A stretch of DNA of 64,000 bases, taken from positions 248,001-312,000 of the forward strand of contig CP073216.1 of NCBI GenBank assembly GCA_020342235.1, written 5' to 3'. Of the stretch, positions 1-9,241 are shown in pieces. A program made the translations under genes and the position numbers. Origin of the DNA: Saccharomycopsis phalli (Eukaryota > Ascomycota > Saccharomycetes > Ascoideales > Saccharomycopsidaceae). The stretch's first letter is position 1, and each line of letters begins with the position of its first letter. A model generated the notes under the pieces. It was not told where the DNA came from. It saw nothing but the letters and a program-made list of their open reading frames with translations, and made no database searches.

Positions 1-2
1 CA

Positions 3-275
3 GCAGTGGTAAAGCTATGTTCCGAGAATGTTATCGACGAGTCAAATAGTTCCGAATCAAGAGTAGGGGAGCTCTTTGGTGCTCTTAACTTAATAGAGAA
101 TCTTTCTATCATGGTTCTCAGCAGTCTGGTGTTGATAGTTTATTCCAAGACTGTGGAAAAGTACTCCAAGGCATGCTTTCTTGTTTTATTTGCCTTTATA
201 GCAGTGGCTGGTGTATTGTCTTTATTTTTATCCTCAGCCTCCACGAAAAATGATATCGAGGATGATATCCAATAG
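3..275 (+). CDS. MFS-type membrane transporter, C-terminal fragment
   Basis: Only the last ~90 residues are inside the window; the frame is open to the left edge, so the start and most of the protein are missing. Two hydrophobic helices are visible (around NLIENLSIMVLSSLVLIVY and ACFLVLFAFIAVAGVLSLF), joined by a short charged loop, followed by a short acidic hydrophilic tail ending in EDDIQ. The turn VGELFGALNLIENL resembles the glycine-rich loop before the last helix pair of Tet/folate-type major facilitator transporters. The family is inferred from this pattern alone, and no substrate can be proposed. Confidence 0.55.
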   Translation, partial: AVVKLCSENVIDESNSSESRVGELFGALNLIENLSIMVLSSLVLIVYSKTVEKYSKACFLVLFAFIAVAGVLSLFLSSASTKNDIEDDIQ

Positions 276-453
276 CTTGATGTTTTATAGTACATTTTAT
301 ATTATATTTGTCAGAGAATATTACGAGTATTACGAGTATTATCAGTCTTTGTAAGTGATAGACATATATCAAAATGGTCAGGTTGTAGAAATAGTGTACT
401 TAGTCAAGCCGTGTAACAGAAGCATCAACGAATTCATAGGCAGACTTGGGTAC

Positions 454-1248
454 CTAACTGTTATTTTTCATTGTCCGTAAAATATCCATTATTTCAGCAT
501 GTGTCTTACCCTCAGATTTAGTCGCCTGTATGGTCTCTGGATCAGCTAGTCTCATAAACGGATTAAATGCGAGCTCATCCTTTATGGTGAATAAGCCGGT
601 AGTGTACTCGGTGTCTTTGACCTGAGCCTCCAATGCTTTTAACAGGCTATTTTTCTTGAGGACTGCCTTGGCAAATTTAATATTACTCTTGGTGTACTCG
701 TGCCCAGGATAAATCTTGGTGTCGTGGGCCACATTGTTTGGAATAATGTCGTTCAACACTTTATCCATTTCCTCACCAGTTCCCTCGAAGAATCTACCGC
801 ATCCAGCTGTGAATAAAGTGTCGCCGGAAAACAATGCCTTTTCCCCGGTTTTCTTATCAACGGCGTACCAGCAGATTGAGTCTTGAGTATGACAAGGGGT
901 ATGCAAAGCAGTGATTTCAATGTCAGAACCAAGCTTCAAAGTTTCCTTGTGCTTAGGAGTGTAAGTCACGTCTGGCGAGTCCTTTCCGGCGTAAAGTGGC
1001 ATAGCTTTGTGGCCCTTGGACTGCAAATATTTCAATATTCCGCTGTTTCCACCCGAGTGATCGTAATGGTGATGGGTATTCACCACTGCTGTAATGTTAA
1101 ATGACTTGTCAAGCTCTACTAACTGAGGAGTCACCTCTCCAACTTCCGCAGGGTCAATTATCCAAGTGTCTCTGGTATGGTCATCAGATAACAAATAGCA
1201 GTAATTGTCGCCATGACCCCATCTCATTGGAATAAATTTAACGTGCAT
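454..1248 (-). CDS. GLO2: hydroxyacylglutathione hydrolase (glyoxalase II)
   Basis: Hydrolyses S-D-lactoylglutathione to D-lactate and glutathione, the second step of methylglyoxal detoxification. The 264-residue protein is full length for the family. It has the metallo-beta-lactamase fold signature THHHYDH (about residues 58-64) for the binuclear metal site, followed by the expected HTPCHTQDS, FSGDTLF and YPGHEY motifs that supply further metal and substrate ligands. There is no obvious mitochondrial presequence (it begins MHVKFIPMRWGHGDNY), so the cytosolic GLO2 form is more likely than the mitochondrial GLO4 form. It is transcribed divergently from the F-box gene, with about 220 bp between the two starts. 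Confidence 0.93.
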   Translation of the reverse strand: MHVKFIPMRWGHGDNYCYLLSDDHTRDTWIIDPAEVGEVTPQLVELDKSFNITAVVNTHHHYDHSGGNSGILKYLQSKGHKAMPLYAGKDSPDVTYTPKHKETLKLGSDIEITALHTPCHTQDSICWYAVDKKTGEKALFSGDTLFTAGCGRFFEGTGEEMDKVLNDIIPNNVAHDTKIYPGHEYTKSNIKFAKAVLKKNSLLKALEAQVKDTEYTTGLFTIKDELAFNPFMRLADPETIQATKSEGKTHAEIMDILRTMKNNS

Positions 1249-1469
1249 GTTTCTGAATTGATGTGTTTGCTTCTTATTTGTTAGCCTATCCTGAGTATCT
1301 CCGTGTGTTTACGTACTTTAAATGAAAATCTGGTTGCTTTTACAAGAAAATTCATCAATGTATAGTATGTGGCAGGCTGCGGGATTCAGAAGGCCCAGTG
1401 CCGATCCCAATTGGTCAACAAAATACGGGGTAGCCATGATGGGCCATCTGTATTCTAATTGCTCATAAA

Positions 1470-3185
1470 ATGAACAAAAGTACAAATTTGGGCTGCCTAC
1501 CCGAGGAAATATGGCACATTATTCTTCTGCTAATGACACAGCAGCAATTGATCACACTAGCTTTTGTTTGCAAAGGCATTCATAAACAAGTAATGGAGCA
1601 CTTGTATTCGAGCATCATCATAACGGATGCTTATCCGTGTCAATGGCCAAGCAACAAGTTCAAAACAGTTATCGTTTACAAACTGACGGCTAAGAATACA
1701 AATTCTATTGAAAAAATTACCTCATTGACGAAAAATTTACAAACAAAACCACAATTACTTACTCATGTAAGGTCTTTTATATGCGACAACCACAAGGGCA
1801 GCAAGGAGTTGGTCAAGCTTCTAAACGTAATCACACAGGCACCTAAACTAAAAAGACTAGAATATCCTATATCCTGGTTTAAATATGTTACGTGGAATAT
1901 CAATACAAAGATCACTGGAATCAAGTCCATACAGAACTTGTTGACGCCAACAATCAGTGACATTGAAGATTTATCCAGCTACACAAACTTGACTACATTG
2001 AAGATTTTAGAGACTCCAGTTTCTAACACCATTGAAAGATACCATATGAAGCCAAATGATGTCCAAATCATGAGAAGCATAACTTCCTTGGCAATTGAAG
2101 ATACCGCCTTCTCTTCTATATTGAACCAGGAATTCACAGCTCGCAATTGTAAATTAGACAACTTGGTGTCTTTTACTTACAAGATAGATTGTTTATCAAC
2201 GCCAAAGAGAGACAAGTTTAATTTCGAGGTACTTGAAGGATTTTTGAACTTCAAGGTCATCAAGAATTTCAAGTTAGTCCTATGGTACACAGAAGATATT
2301 GAACAATATGCAATCAAGTTCCTCGAAAAGTTGAATCCTAAATTGAAAAATGTCATAAACTTTGAATTGAAAAGGAACATGCTAGCCAATACTTTTGAGA
2401 CTCCTGAGTTTAACCGGGTTTTCACCTTAACCAATTCTAATTACCAAAAGTTCTTTAACCACAACTTGGCAAATTTGAAGGTTCTCCAATTGAGTGGCAA
2501 TTATTTGAATAAAGACTATATTATTAGTCACGGCAATATGGATTCGGAATCACTCTTGGAGACGTTTAAGAAGAACTTCATGCCAATTTTTATCCATTGT
2601 CGTCAACTTCAAGTATTGATAATTGACGAATTTATTAACATTCGAAACAGCAGCAAAATGATGAAATTCTTATTTCGAAGCTGTACTAATGATCAACTAA
2701 AACAAAAGCTTCGTTTGATTGCTTCATATGGCTATTCACAGTTTTTCATTGATGCGTTTGACGACGAGTTTGACGAGAATGTCGATTCAACCGAGTATGA
2801 CTTGATTAACTATTGCTTGAAATTGTTGCGGAAAAATTACATCAAGTTCAGCTCCTTGGACGACCCTTCATATCATTTTTTGACAGGGCCAAAAGATGAC
2901 TTTATCTATGGGATTAACTATATCAAATCATTGATGAACAACGTTGACTTTCATAAAGAGTTTTTCCACAAGGACAAATCTTGGAAAATTGCCAACAAGT
3001 GTAATTGTACCTTGAATGATTATAAGTTGGTGATTCAATTGTTAGTTGAGGTGATGTCAGACTATATCAATGTTATAGCCCAGAACATAAAGTACCTTAA
3101 ATTATTAATTGTCAATGGTATCTTTTTTAGAATAACAGAAAACAAAAACGGGGAGAAATGCCATGAGCTACTATTTGATCCATAA
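1470..3185 (+). CDS. F-box protein with probable leucine-rich repeats
   Basis: Residues 10-35 (LPEEIWHIILLL followed by LITLAFVCKGIHKQV) form a clear F-box, the Skp1-binding element of SCF ubiquitin ligases. The remaining ~530 residues contain irregular leucine-rich segments such as FKTVIVYKLTAKN, LTTLKILETPV and LANLKVLQLSGNYL, compatible with a degenerate LRR substrate-binding domain. Closely related lineage-specific F-box/LRR families are common in CTG-clade yeasts and usually lack S. cerevisiae orthologues. A substrate cannot be named. The 3' end lies 40 bp from the convergent VAS1 stop. Confidence 0.75.
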   Translation: MNKSTNLGCLPEEIWHIILLLMTQQQLITLAFVCKGIHKQVMEHLYSSIIITDAYPCQWPSNKFKTVIVYKLTAKNTNSIEKITSLTKNLQTKPQLLTHVRSFICDNHKGSKELVKLLNVITQAPKLKRLEYPISWFKYVTWNINTKITGIKSIQNLLTPTISDIEDLSSYTNLTTLKILETPVSNTIERYHMKPNDVQIMRSITSLAIEDTAFSSILNQEFTARNCKLDNLVSFTYKIDCLSTPKRDKFNFEVLEGFLNFKVIKNFKLVLWYTEDIEQYAIKFLEKLNPKLKNVINFELKRNMLANTFETPEFNRVFTLTNSNYQKFFNHNLANLKVLQLSGNYLNKDYIISHGNMDSESLLETFKKNFMPIFIHCRQLQVLIIDEFINIRNSSKMMKFLFRSCTNDQLKQKLRLIASYGYSQFFIDAFDDEFDENVDSTEYDLINYCLKLLRKNYIKFSSLDDPSYHFLTGPKDDFIYGINYIKSLMNNVDFHKEFFHKDKSWKIANKCNCTLNDYKLVIQLLVEVMSDYINVIAQNIKYLKLLIVNGIFFRITENKNGEKCHELLFDP

Positions 3186-3225
3186 TATATTATGCTAGCT
3201 ATAGAATACAAGTTTCGGAAAGTGC

Positions 3226-6200
3226 TTACAATTTGAGCTTTTCCAAACTAGCAATTGTGCTTTCCAAAATTTGAATGTCAGCCTTCAAGTTTTCCAACTT
3301 TTCCAAGTTTGCCTTTTGGATTTCTGGCTTAGCCTTTTGAGCATAATCCTTAGCGCTGATAACCTTCTCGGTATTGTTCTTCGAACCTTGGGCCTTTGTA
3401 AGCTTCTTGGTGATCTTGGCAATTTGCTCGTCAATGTCAACTTGTCCCTTGACCAAAACGTGGACATTACAAGAAGAATTGACAGCGCTAGCACCACATC
3501 CACTTGGAATTTCACTGGCGCTCTTAACAACAGTGACCTTGTTTGCACCTTTAATTAACGATACAATCAACTGTTGTTGAGAGTTAGCAATCTCGTAGAT
3601 GCTCTCGTCCAATGCCTCCACATAAATCTGTGCGTTTTTGATAATGTCATATTGGGCCAAAAGAGATCTAAGGTTCTTTGTGATCTCAAGAATCAAGTCA
3701 TACTGAGTGTCAGCCTGTTTGAATTCAAAATCCTTTTCAAATTCAGGATAAGACGCAATAACAATGGACTCGGTGGTGTCATTTGGTCTTCTTGGCAATC
3801 TTTGCCACAATTCCTCAGTAACATAAGGCATGAATGGATGAATCAACTTCAAAGCACCTTCAAGACATGTGTACAAGGTGTTTCTTGCAGAAATCTTCTC
3901 TTCCTCGGTTCCTTCCAATATCAAGTATTTCGAGTTTTCGATATAAACGTCACACAACTCATTCAACCAGTATGTGTAAATGGCGTTGGTAGCAACCATG
4001 AATTCTCTGCTTTCAAGAGACTTGTTGGCCACATCAGCAGCAACGTTCAACTTGTTCAAGATCCATTTCTCGACCAAGGATTCCTTTCCAGTTGGCTTGG
4101 CCGAAGCATTTGGCACAAAATCTTTTCCCAATCTCAACAAAGCAAATTTAGTGGCCTGGTACATTTTGTTACAAAACTTTCTGTAGCCTTCAACACGGAG
4201 AATGTTCAAGTTGATGTCTCTTCCACCAGTCGTGTAGGCACAAAGAGCAAATCTCAAAGCATCAGCACCACACTCACCAATACCATTTGGATAAGACTCC
4301 TTCTGGCCGGCCTTGGCCTTTTCGATTTCTCTAGGATCCAAGTTACCATGTAATAACTTGGAATGCAACCCGTCCAAAGAGATACCGTTGATCACATCGC
4401 TAGGATCAACGACATTTCCCAATGACTTGGACATCTTTCTTCCTTGAGAATCACGGACCAAAGGATGGCAGTAAACCTCGGTGAATGGCACGTCACCAGT
4501 CAATTTTACACCCAAGATAACCATTCTAATGACCCAGTTGAAGATGATATCCCAACCAGTCTCCAACAAGGTAGTAGGGTAGAATTTGGCCATGTCGTTG
4601 GTCTTGTTTGGCCATCCCAAGGTAGCAAACGGCCACAAACCAGAGGAGAACCAAGTGTCAAGAACGTCCTCATCTTGCTCAAGAACGTATTTCTTGTTAG
4701 GGAATCTCTCCTTGGCCTTGGCGGTAGCTTCCTCCAAGTCTCTAGCAACAATCCAATAATCACCATCACCAGACTCATGGATCTCACCCTCGATCTTTAC
4801 AAACCACGCTGGGATTCTGTGTCCCCACCACAATTGTCTAGAAACACACCAGTCTCTCAATCCGTTGAGCCAGTTCAAGTACTCAGCCTCGGAGGCCTTT
4901 GGATGAATCTTGATCTTGTTGTCATGGACAGCCTTTAAGCCAAGCTTGGCCAACTCACTTTGAGAAACCCACCACTGAGGCTTCAAATATGGCTCAATCA
5001 AATCGCCGGTTCTCGTACACTTTGGAATAGCCATCTTGTTGTCCTTTTGCTCCACAAAAAGACCCTTTGCCTTGAATGCCTCAATGACCTTCTTTCTGGC
5101 ATCAAATCGTTTGATTCCAGCCCACTCGCCACAGTTTTCGTTCAAGACACCCTCCTCGGTGTAGATGTTGATGAATTCCAAGTTGTTTCTCTTACCAGTG
5201 TTGTAATCGTTCTCATCGTGTGCTGGAGTGATCTTGACCGCACCAGTACCAAACTCCATGTCAACGGTCTCAGCATCGGTGATGATTGGCAATCTTCTGT
5301 CCAAAAATGGATGGAGAGCGTACTTGCCATGCAAGTGAGTATATCTCTTATCATCTGGGTGGACAGCCACAGCAGTATCACCAAAAATGGTCTCAGGTCT
5401 GGTGGTAGCCACGACAATCTTTTCATCCGAGCCTTCAATTTGGTAAGCAAAGGAAGTAATCACACCGACTTCGACCTTCTCATCGTACCCTGGGACCTTG
5501 ACTAAAGTTCTGCCCTCATACTCGACATTCTCGATTTCGGAATTGGAGGTTGCCGATCTCAATTGAACACACCAGTTGACCAACTTGTTCTCACGGTAAA
5601 TCAAGCCGTCAGAATGCAATCTGACAAAAGCCTCGACAACGGCCTTGGATAACTCTGGCGACAAGGTGAATGCCTCCCTTGACCAATCGTAGGACGCTCC
5701 CAAGGTTGTGAATTGGTTCTTGATCTTGGCATGATACACCTCTTTCCAGTCCCAGACTTTCCCAACAAACTTCTCTCTGCCCAAGTCCTGTCTGGTGACC
5801 TTCTCCTGGGCCCACAAGTTTTTTTCTACCACAGATTGTGTGGAAATACCCGCATGGTCGAATCCCGGCAAATACAATACTGTCTTGCCCTTCATTCGGT
5901 TGTATCTCACCAACGCGTCTTGAATTGCAACAGTCAAGGCATGCCCAATGTGAAGAGCACCGGTAACATTTGGTGGTGGTGCTGGAATAGTAAATGTACC
6001 CTTTGATGAAGTGTTGCCATTGGCGTCAAGCTTAGGCTCGAAAAACCCCTTCTTGACCCACCAGTCATACCAGGAACTCTCCACGTTCTTTGGATTGTAC
6101 GACTTGAACGCTGGATCCTCCAAATCAACCAAGACTTTCTTCTCGCCCGGCTTAGTTGGGTCCACCCACTGGGGAACTGGTTCAGCTGCAGCCGGCTTGG

Positions 6201-6378
6201 CTTTTGCCTTTTTCCCTTCCTTTGGCTTAGCATTGGCTTGCTTTGCCTTTTTGGCTTCAAATTTTGCCAATTTCTCTGCCTTCTTCCGTTCCTTCTCCAA
6301 CTCCTTGGCAGTCTTTGGCTTCTTTGGTTCGCCTTCGGCAACTGGAGCTACCGGCTTTTCTGGAGTTTGTTCAGCCAT
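3226..6378 (-). CDS. VAS1: valyl-tRNA synthetase (cytosolic form from the internal AUG)
   Basis: Class Ia aminoacyl-tRNA synthetase that charges tRNA-Val. The catalytic HIGH motif appears as ALHIGHAL after PNVTG, and the KMSKS loop as GRKMSKSLGN; the long CP1 editing insertion lies between them (FGDTAVAVHPDD and related motifs). The helical anticodon-binding domain (WILNKLN onward) and a C-terminal coiled coil (ending LESTIASLEKLKL) are present. The 1050-residue length is normal. The N-terminus is the Lys/Ala-rich extension typical of the cytosolic enzyme. In yeasts one VAS1 gene supplies both cytosol and mitochondria; here the mitochondrial presequence seems to be encoded by an upstream exon (6479..6550) spliced across 6409..6478, adding 34 residues (1084 in all). 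No CTG codons were seen in the stretches scanned, consistent with high expression. Confidence 0.97.
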   Translation of the reverse strand: MAEQTPEKPVAPVAEGEPKKPKTAKELEKERKKAEKLAKFEAKKAKQANAKPKEGKKAKAKPAAAEPVPQWVDPTKPGEKKVLVDLEDPAFKSYNPKNVESSWYDWWVKKGFFEPKLDANGNTSSKGTFTIPAPPPNVTGALHIGHALTVAIQDALVRYNRMKGKTVLYLPGFDHAGISTQSVVEKNLWAQEKVTRQDLGREKFVGKVWDWKEVYHAKIKNQFTTLGASYDWSREAFTLSPELSKAVVEAFVRLHSDGLIYRENKLVNWCVQLRSATSNSEIENVEYEGRTLVKVPGYDEKVEVGVITSFAYQIEGSDEKIVVATTRPETIFGDTAVAVHPDDKRYTHLHGKYALHPFLDRRLPIITDAETVDMEFGTGAVKITPAHDENDYNTGKRNNLEFINIYTEEGVLNENCGEWAGIKRFDARKKVIEAFKAKGLFVEQKDNKMAIPKCTRTGDLIEPYLKPQWWVSQSELAKLGLKAVHDNKIKIHPKASEAEYLNWLNGLRDWCVSRQLWWGHRIPAWFVKIEGEIHESGDGDYWIVARDLEEATAKAKERFPNKKYVLEQDEDVLDTWFSSGLWPFATLGWPNKTNDMAKFYPTTLLETGWDIIFNWVIRMVILGVKLTGDVPFTEVYCHPLVRDSQGRKMSKSLGNVVDPSDVINGISLDGLHSKLLHGNLDPREIEKAKAGQKESYPNGIGECGADALRFALCAYTTGGRDINLNILRVEGYRKFCNKMYQATKFALLRLGKDFVPNASAKPTGKESLVEKWILNKLNVAADVANKSLESREFMVATNAIYTYWLNELCDVYIENSKYLILEGTEEEKISARNTLYTCLEGALKLIHPFMPYVTEELWQRLPRRPNDTTESIVIASYPEFEKDFEFKQADTQYDLILEITKNLRSLLAQYDIIKNAQIYVEALDESIYEIANSQQQLIVSLIKGANKVTVVKSASEIPSGCGASAVNSSCNVHVLVKGQVDIDEQIAKITKKLTKAQGSKNNTEKVISAKDYAQKAKPEIQKANLEKLENLKADIQILESTIASLEKLKL

Positions 6379-6550
6379 AATTCTAGAATAACTTGAAAAT
6401 GGATGTCTCTATGAATGTCAGTAAGATTCCAAAAAACAGAAATTTGAACGCAGTGGAAAACTAGTTATGATTGCTTACTCTTGACACGAAGTGGTTCGCA
6501 GTGTAAATGTGATGAAATGTTTTACTTAGCTGATGATATCTAAGTAGCAT
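6379..6550 (-). CDS. VAS1: probable mitochondrial leader of VAS1 (exon 6479..6550, intron 6409..6478, exon 6379..6408)
   Basis: Read on the minus strand, an AUG at 6550 opens 24 codons (MLLRYHQLSKTFHH...) that end exactly before a GTAAGC donor at 6478. A TACTGAC branch motif (6423..6417) and a CATAG acceptor ending at 6409 follow. The next 10 codons (RHPFSSYSRI) run in frame into the cytosolic AUG at 6378. The phase is 0 on both sides. The joined leader is rich in Arg, His, Ser and Thr with no acidic residue, a typical matrix-targeting presequence. The branch-to-acceptor spacing matches the other introns in this window. Known for the family: VAS1 makes both mitochondrial and cytosolic enzyme. 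Inferred: the spliced long mRNA makes the mitochondrial form, and transcripts starting downstream, or leaky scanning, make the cytosolic form. Confidence 0.72.
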
Positions 6551-6864
6551 TCAAAGCACAGAATCAAAGAAAATTCACCACAGTTGTAACAAAATAACGA
6601 TATAAAAAAAAGTTTACCTTTTCAATTAATCACAGAAGACTATTTTTAATTGTAAGATATAGAGCACCTTAATTTTGGAAATTCGGCCAGTGACTAATTT
6701 TTTTCACCTTGTGATTTTTACAGAATTGTGCAGCACACTACCTGGTGCGGTGTCAGATTCTACAACTGGAACAAAAACGATTAAATTAAATGCTGGAGTG
6801 GAGAATTGAACAACTATAGTTAACTGCTGGCAGCTAGAAAATATTATACGACTAACCGTGGCAG
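6551..6864. other. intergenic, VAS1 promoter region
   Basis: A/T-rich sequence between the VAS1 leader exon and the stop of the small secreted gene. It holds poly-T/poly-A runs (for example 6604-6611 and 6698-6704) but no gene. A TATACGA match to the sterol element occurs once near 6847 and is probably chance. Confidence 0.5.
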
Positions 6865-7257
6865 TCACAATGCAAGTGCATATTCGGGGACGTCAAAGTT
6901 CCCCACGTTAATGCTAGATGAAACAATATAGGGGGTGGAACTTACCACATTCACCGGCGTGGGTAGCTCGTTGAACATGATCTTATCTGCTGTAGTCGTT
7001 ACCGCAGCCATGTATTGTGTAGGGGCTTTCAGAGGACATTTGTATGACTCTGGGTAGATTGTAATAGCTTGCTGGATCACCTCATGTGTCTTTCCCAGCT
7101 TTACGATGACCGTTGGCGAGATCATGGGAAATGACATGGTTGATGACGCCGTTGGTTCGATGGTCACTGCGATTCTCTTATCAAGGATGTTGGACGGTAC
7201 TGTCATGGCATGTGCCAGTATAAAAAGCCAAGCCAGAATCGTCAAATAAAGCATCAT
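6865..7257 (-). CDS. small secreted protein precursor with Kex2 site, unknown function
   Basis: A 130-residue protein with a strong signal peptide (MMLYLTILAWLFILAHAM) and a dibasic LDKR site at residues 25-28, the classic Kex2 processing signal in yeast secreted precursors. The predicted mature part (about 102 residues) is rich in Thr, Ser, Val and Pro, has one cysteine, and no recognisable domain. There is no glycosylphosphatidylinositol signal or late transmembrane helix, so release into the medium or wall is expected. I do not recognise the family. It could be a lineage-specific secreted peptide or a cell-wall component. The signal peptide plus Kex2 site makes it more than a chance reading frame. 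Confidence 0.6.
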   Translation of the reverse strand: MMLYLTILAWLFILAHAMTVPSNILDKRIAVTIEPTASSTMSFPMISPTVIVKLGKTHEVIQQAITIYPESYKCPLKAPTQYMAAVTTTADKIMFNELPTPVNVVSSTPYIVSSSINVGNFDVPEYALAL

Positions 7258-7472
7258 CTAAAGTGTAACTTATATTTATGGGCAAATCTCATATAAATAA
7301 GGCAAAGGGATCTGGTGCCGTAAAATGTACCAATTAGTTTCATACTATTTTATGGTACACTTAGGAGAAGGGCTTAGCAGTCATCTGCACAACCGATCAA
7401 TTACACCCCAATTATGGTCTGCATGGCCATACATATATTTGAGATCTGTAACATATACAAGGCGATCCACTA

Positions 7473-8672
7473 CTATTTAGCCTTGGATTCCTCTTCCTCT
7501 TCTTCCTCATCGCTACTAGTGACCAAGAATGCGTCGTTTGCGACAGGTTCAGGTGGAACTTGGTTTAATGGCTCCCACTTCTTACCTTCTGGTTTACTCT
7601 TTTTAGGAGTTCCATACAAATCAGTAGACTCCTGTTTCGTCAATACGGGCTTCTGCGGAGTCTCCTTTTCACTCACTTCTCCCACAGTAGGAACACTTGG
7701 AAGGTCCTTATCATTATTCGTCAAAGTGATGGTCGAATACTGTTTGGTAATCTCGTTGTATTCGTCATCATAGTTTTTGTCCCGCTTGAAGGTAGACGAG
7801 CTTCTTGCTGATAACGATGGCGACCCCAACGACCCAAGGGCCCCAAATAGTTGTCCGTCTTTCTCTTTGTTGCTATTTAACTGTTCTCTTCGATCATAAT
7901 CGTATTGATTCTCTGAATTGTTGAATTCCAGAAACTGTTTCGTAAATCCCGAGAAAAAACTACCCATCTTTTGCTTAGTCTCCGCAAACCCCTGCTCAAG
8001 TTGCTTCTTAAACTGAGGCAAGTCCTCGTCTAAGAACTGATTCAATGGGTCCTCTTCGTCACTTGACACGTCGGCTCTTCTTCTTCCAGGTCTAGACGAA
8101 ACTTTTGGTCTTCCCTCTGGATGGTCCTGAAATTCCCTGGCTAATCTTCTGGCTAATCGCTCATCCTCGTGTAGTTGTTGTAACAGGTAATTTTCCTTTG
8201 GTGGCACAGCTGGCTTATCTTGTGGCTCTGGGATCTCAACCTTCGAATCTGGATCAGACAAATACAACAATGCATTGAAAGCTGGATTAAGGTTCCCCTC
8301 GCTGGCGATCAACGCAGCAATAACATACTTTTCCTCGATGGTTGGGAACGCCTCCTTGAGAGTCTTCTTGGCCTTCGCACGTGGAGACAATGGTCTCAGA
8401 GGCTTTGCCGGTGGAGTAGGCTCGGGAGTCTTTTTTAAAATAGAAACCAGCTTAACGTCTTCCAAAGAAGGGTTTGATTTCTTTTCAGGCTCCTCAATAG
8501 GCGAAGAGCTGAACGACACGCTTTTCTTCTCTACTTTCACAGCATTATCATTGATCTCGATTTCATCTGTAGGAATATCGCTCAATCCAGAACTTGGTAC
8601 TGGTTCTACCTTAACCTCGTCCTTTTCTGCTATTTCATCTTTTGCTTTGTCAGGCATTGCTATAAAATCCAA
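7473..8672 (-). CDS. CUE5: CUE-domain ubiquitin-binding autophagy receptor
   Basis: Residues around 106-148 (KKTLKEAFPTIEEKYVIAAL, ending NPAFNALLYLSDP) form a CUE domain with the invariant FP and the C-terminal di-leucine region that bind ubiquitin. The C-terminal part contains WEPL (in KKWEPLNQV), a W-x-x-L Atg8-interacting motif, followed by an acidic tail. This combination and the ~400-residue length match yeast Cue5, the adaptor that links ubiquitylated aggregates and proteasomes to Atg8 (CUET family with Tollip). The middle is low-complexity and charged. A second in-frame Met six codons in (8657) is an alternative start. Confidence 0.88.
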   Translation of the reverse strand: MDFIAMPDKAKDEIAEKDEVKVEPVPSSGLSDIPTDEIEINDNAVKVEKKSVSFSSSPIEEPEKKSNPSLEDVKLVSILKKTPEPTPPAKPLRPLSPRAKAKKTLKEAFPTIEEKYVIAALIASEGNLNPAFNALLYLSDPDSKVEIPEPQDKPAVPPKENYLLQQLHEDERLARRLAREFQDHPEGRPKVSSRPGRRRADVSSDEEDPLNQFLDEDLPQFKKQLEQGFAETKQKMGSFFSGFTKQFLEFNNSENQYDYDRREQLNSNKEKDGQLFGALGSLGSPSLSARSSSTFKRDKNYDDEYNEITKQYSTITLTNNDKDLPSVPTVGEVSEKETPQKPVLTKQESTDLYGTPKKSKPEGKKWEPLNQVPPEPVANDAFLVTSSDEEEEEEESKAK

Positions 8673-9241
8673 GACTAGGCTGGTTAGCTTTATCGCTGTT
8701 TTTATCGGCTAGTCAGCTCATAACCATGCCAGGCGGCAAACCCATCAATTGCTAAGCCTCCAAAAAGGGGCCATATAGAAGAATCCATTGAGAAAGATTG
8801 CAGAATATTATCTACGACTGATATTTACATACGGATTGCGGTCAGGCGCAGAATAAATCGTAAACAAGTTAACGCGTTCATTCCATGTTTTTTGAGTATA
8901 TATACAAGGTCATGGCAAGGTCTTCATATTTATCAGTAGAAAATTGCCCGGTTAATATATCCTTCTGTGATAGCAGTACTATATAGTGTTGTCTGTACTG
9001 TTGCTATTGTATATGCCGGTTGAAATCATATCCGGTTAACACTCCATTATATGGGCAAACGTGTCTCAATTAATTTTCATTCTCTGAATATAGATAGAAC
9101 GGGTGGTTTCTTTTAATAAATCATTTCGTGTGGACAGCAGAGATATATTAATACATTAATGACGGGTTAGAGGAATGGTAGTTAATCTCCATTACAGTAA
9201 CTCCGTCATTTAACAAATATAGTACACCGCTTTTAACTCAG
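8673..9241. other. intergenic region, CUE5 upstream
   Basis: About 570 bp upstream of CUE5 and downstream of the next minus-strand gene. A TATATATA element lies near 8896-8903. No open frame of interest, RNA gene or repeat was seen. Confidence 0.5.

Noticed and set aside
3574-4353. 259-codon open frame opposite VAS1 (and similar frames opposite AMS1, RPT5 and PRP17)
   Set aside because: Antisense shadows of highly biased coding sequence; no independent features.
6847-6853. TATACGA sterol-element match downstream of the small secreted gene
   Set aside because: A single 7-bp match expected by chance several times in 64 kb, with no sterol gene nearby.
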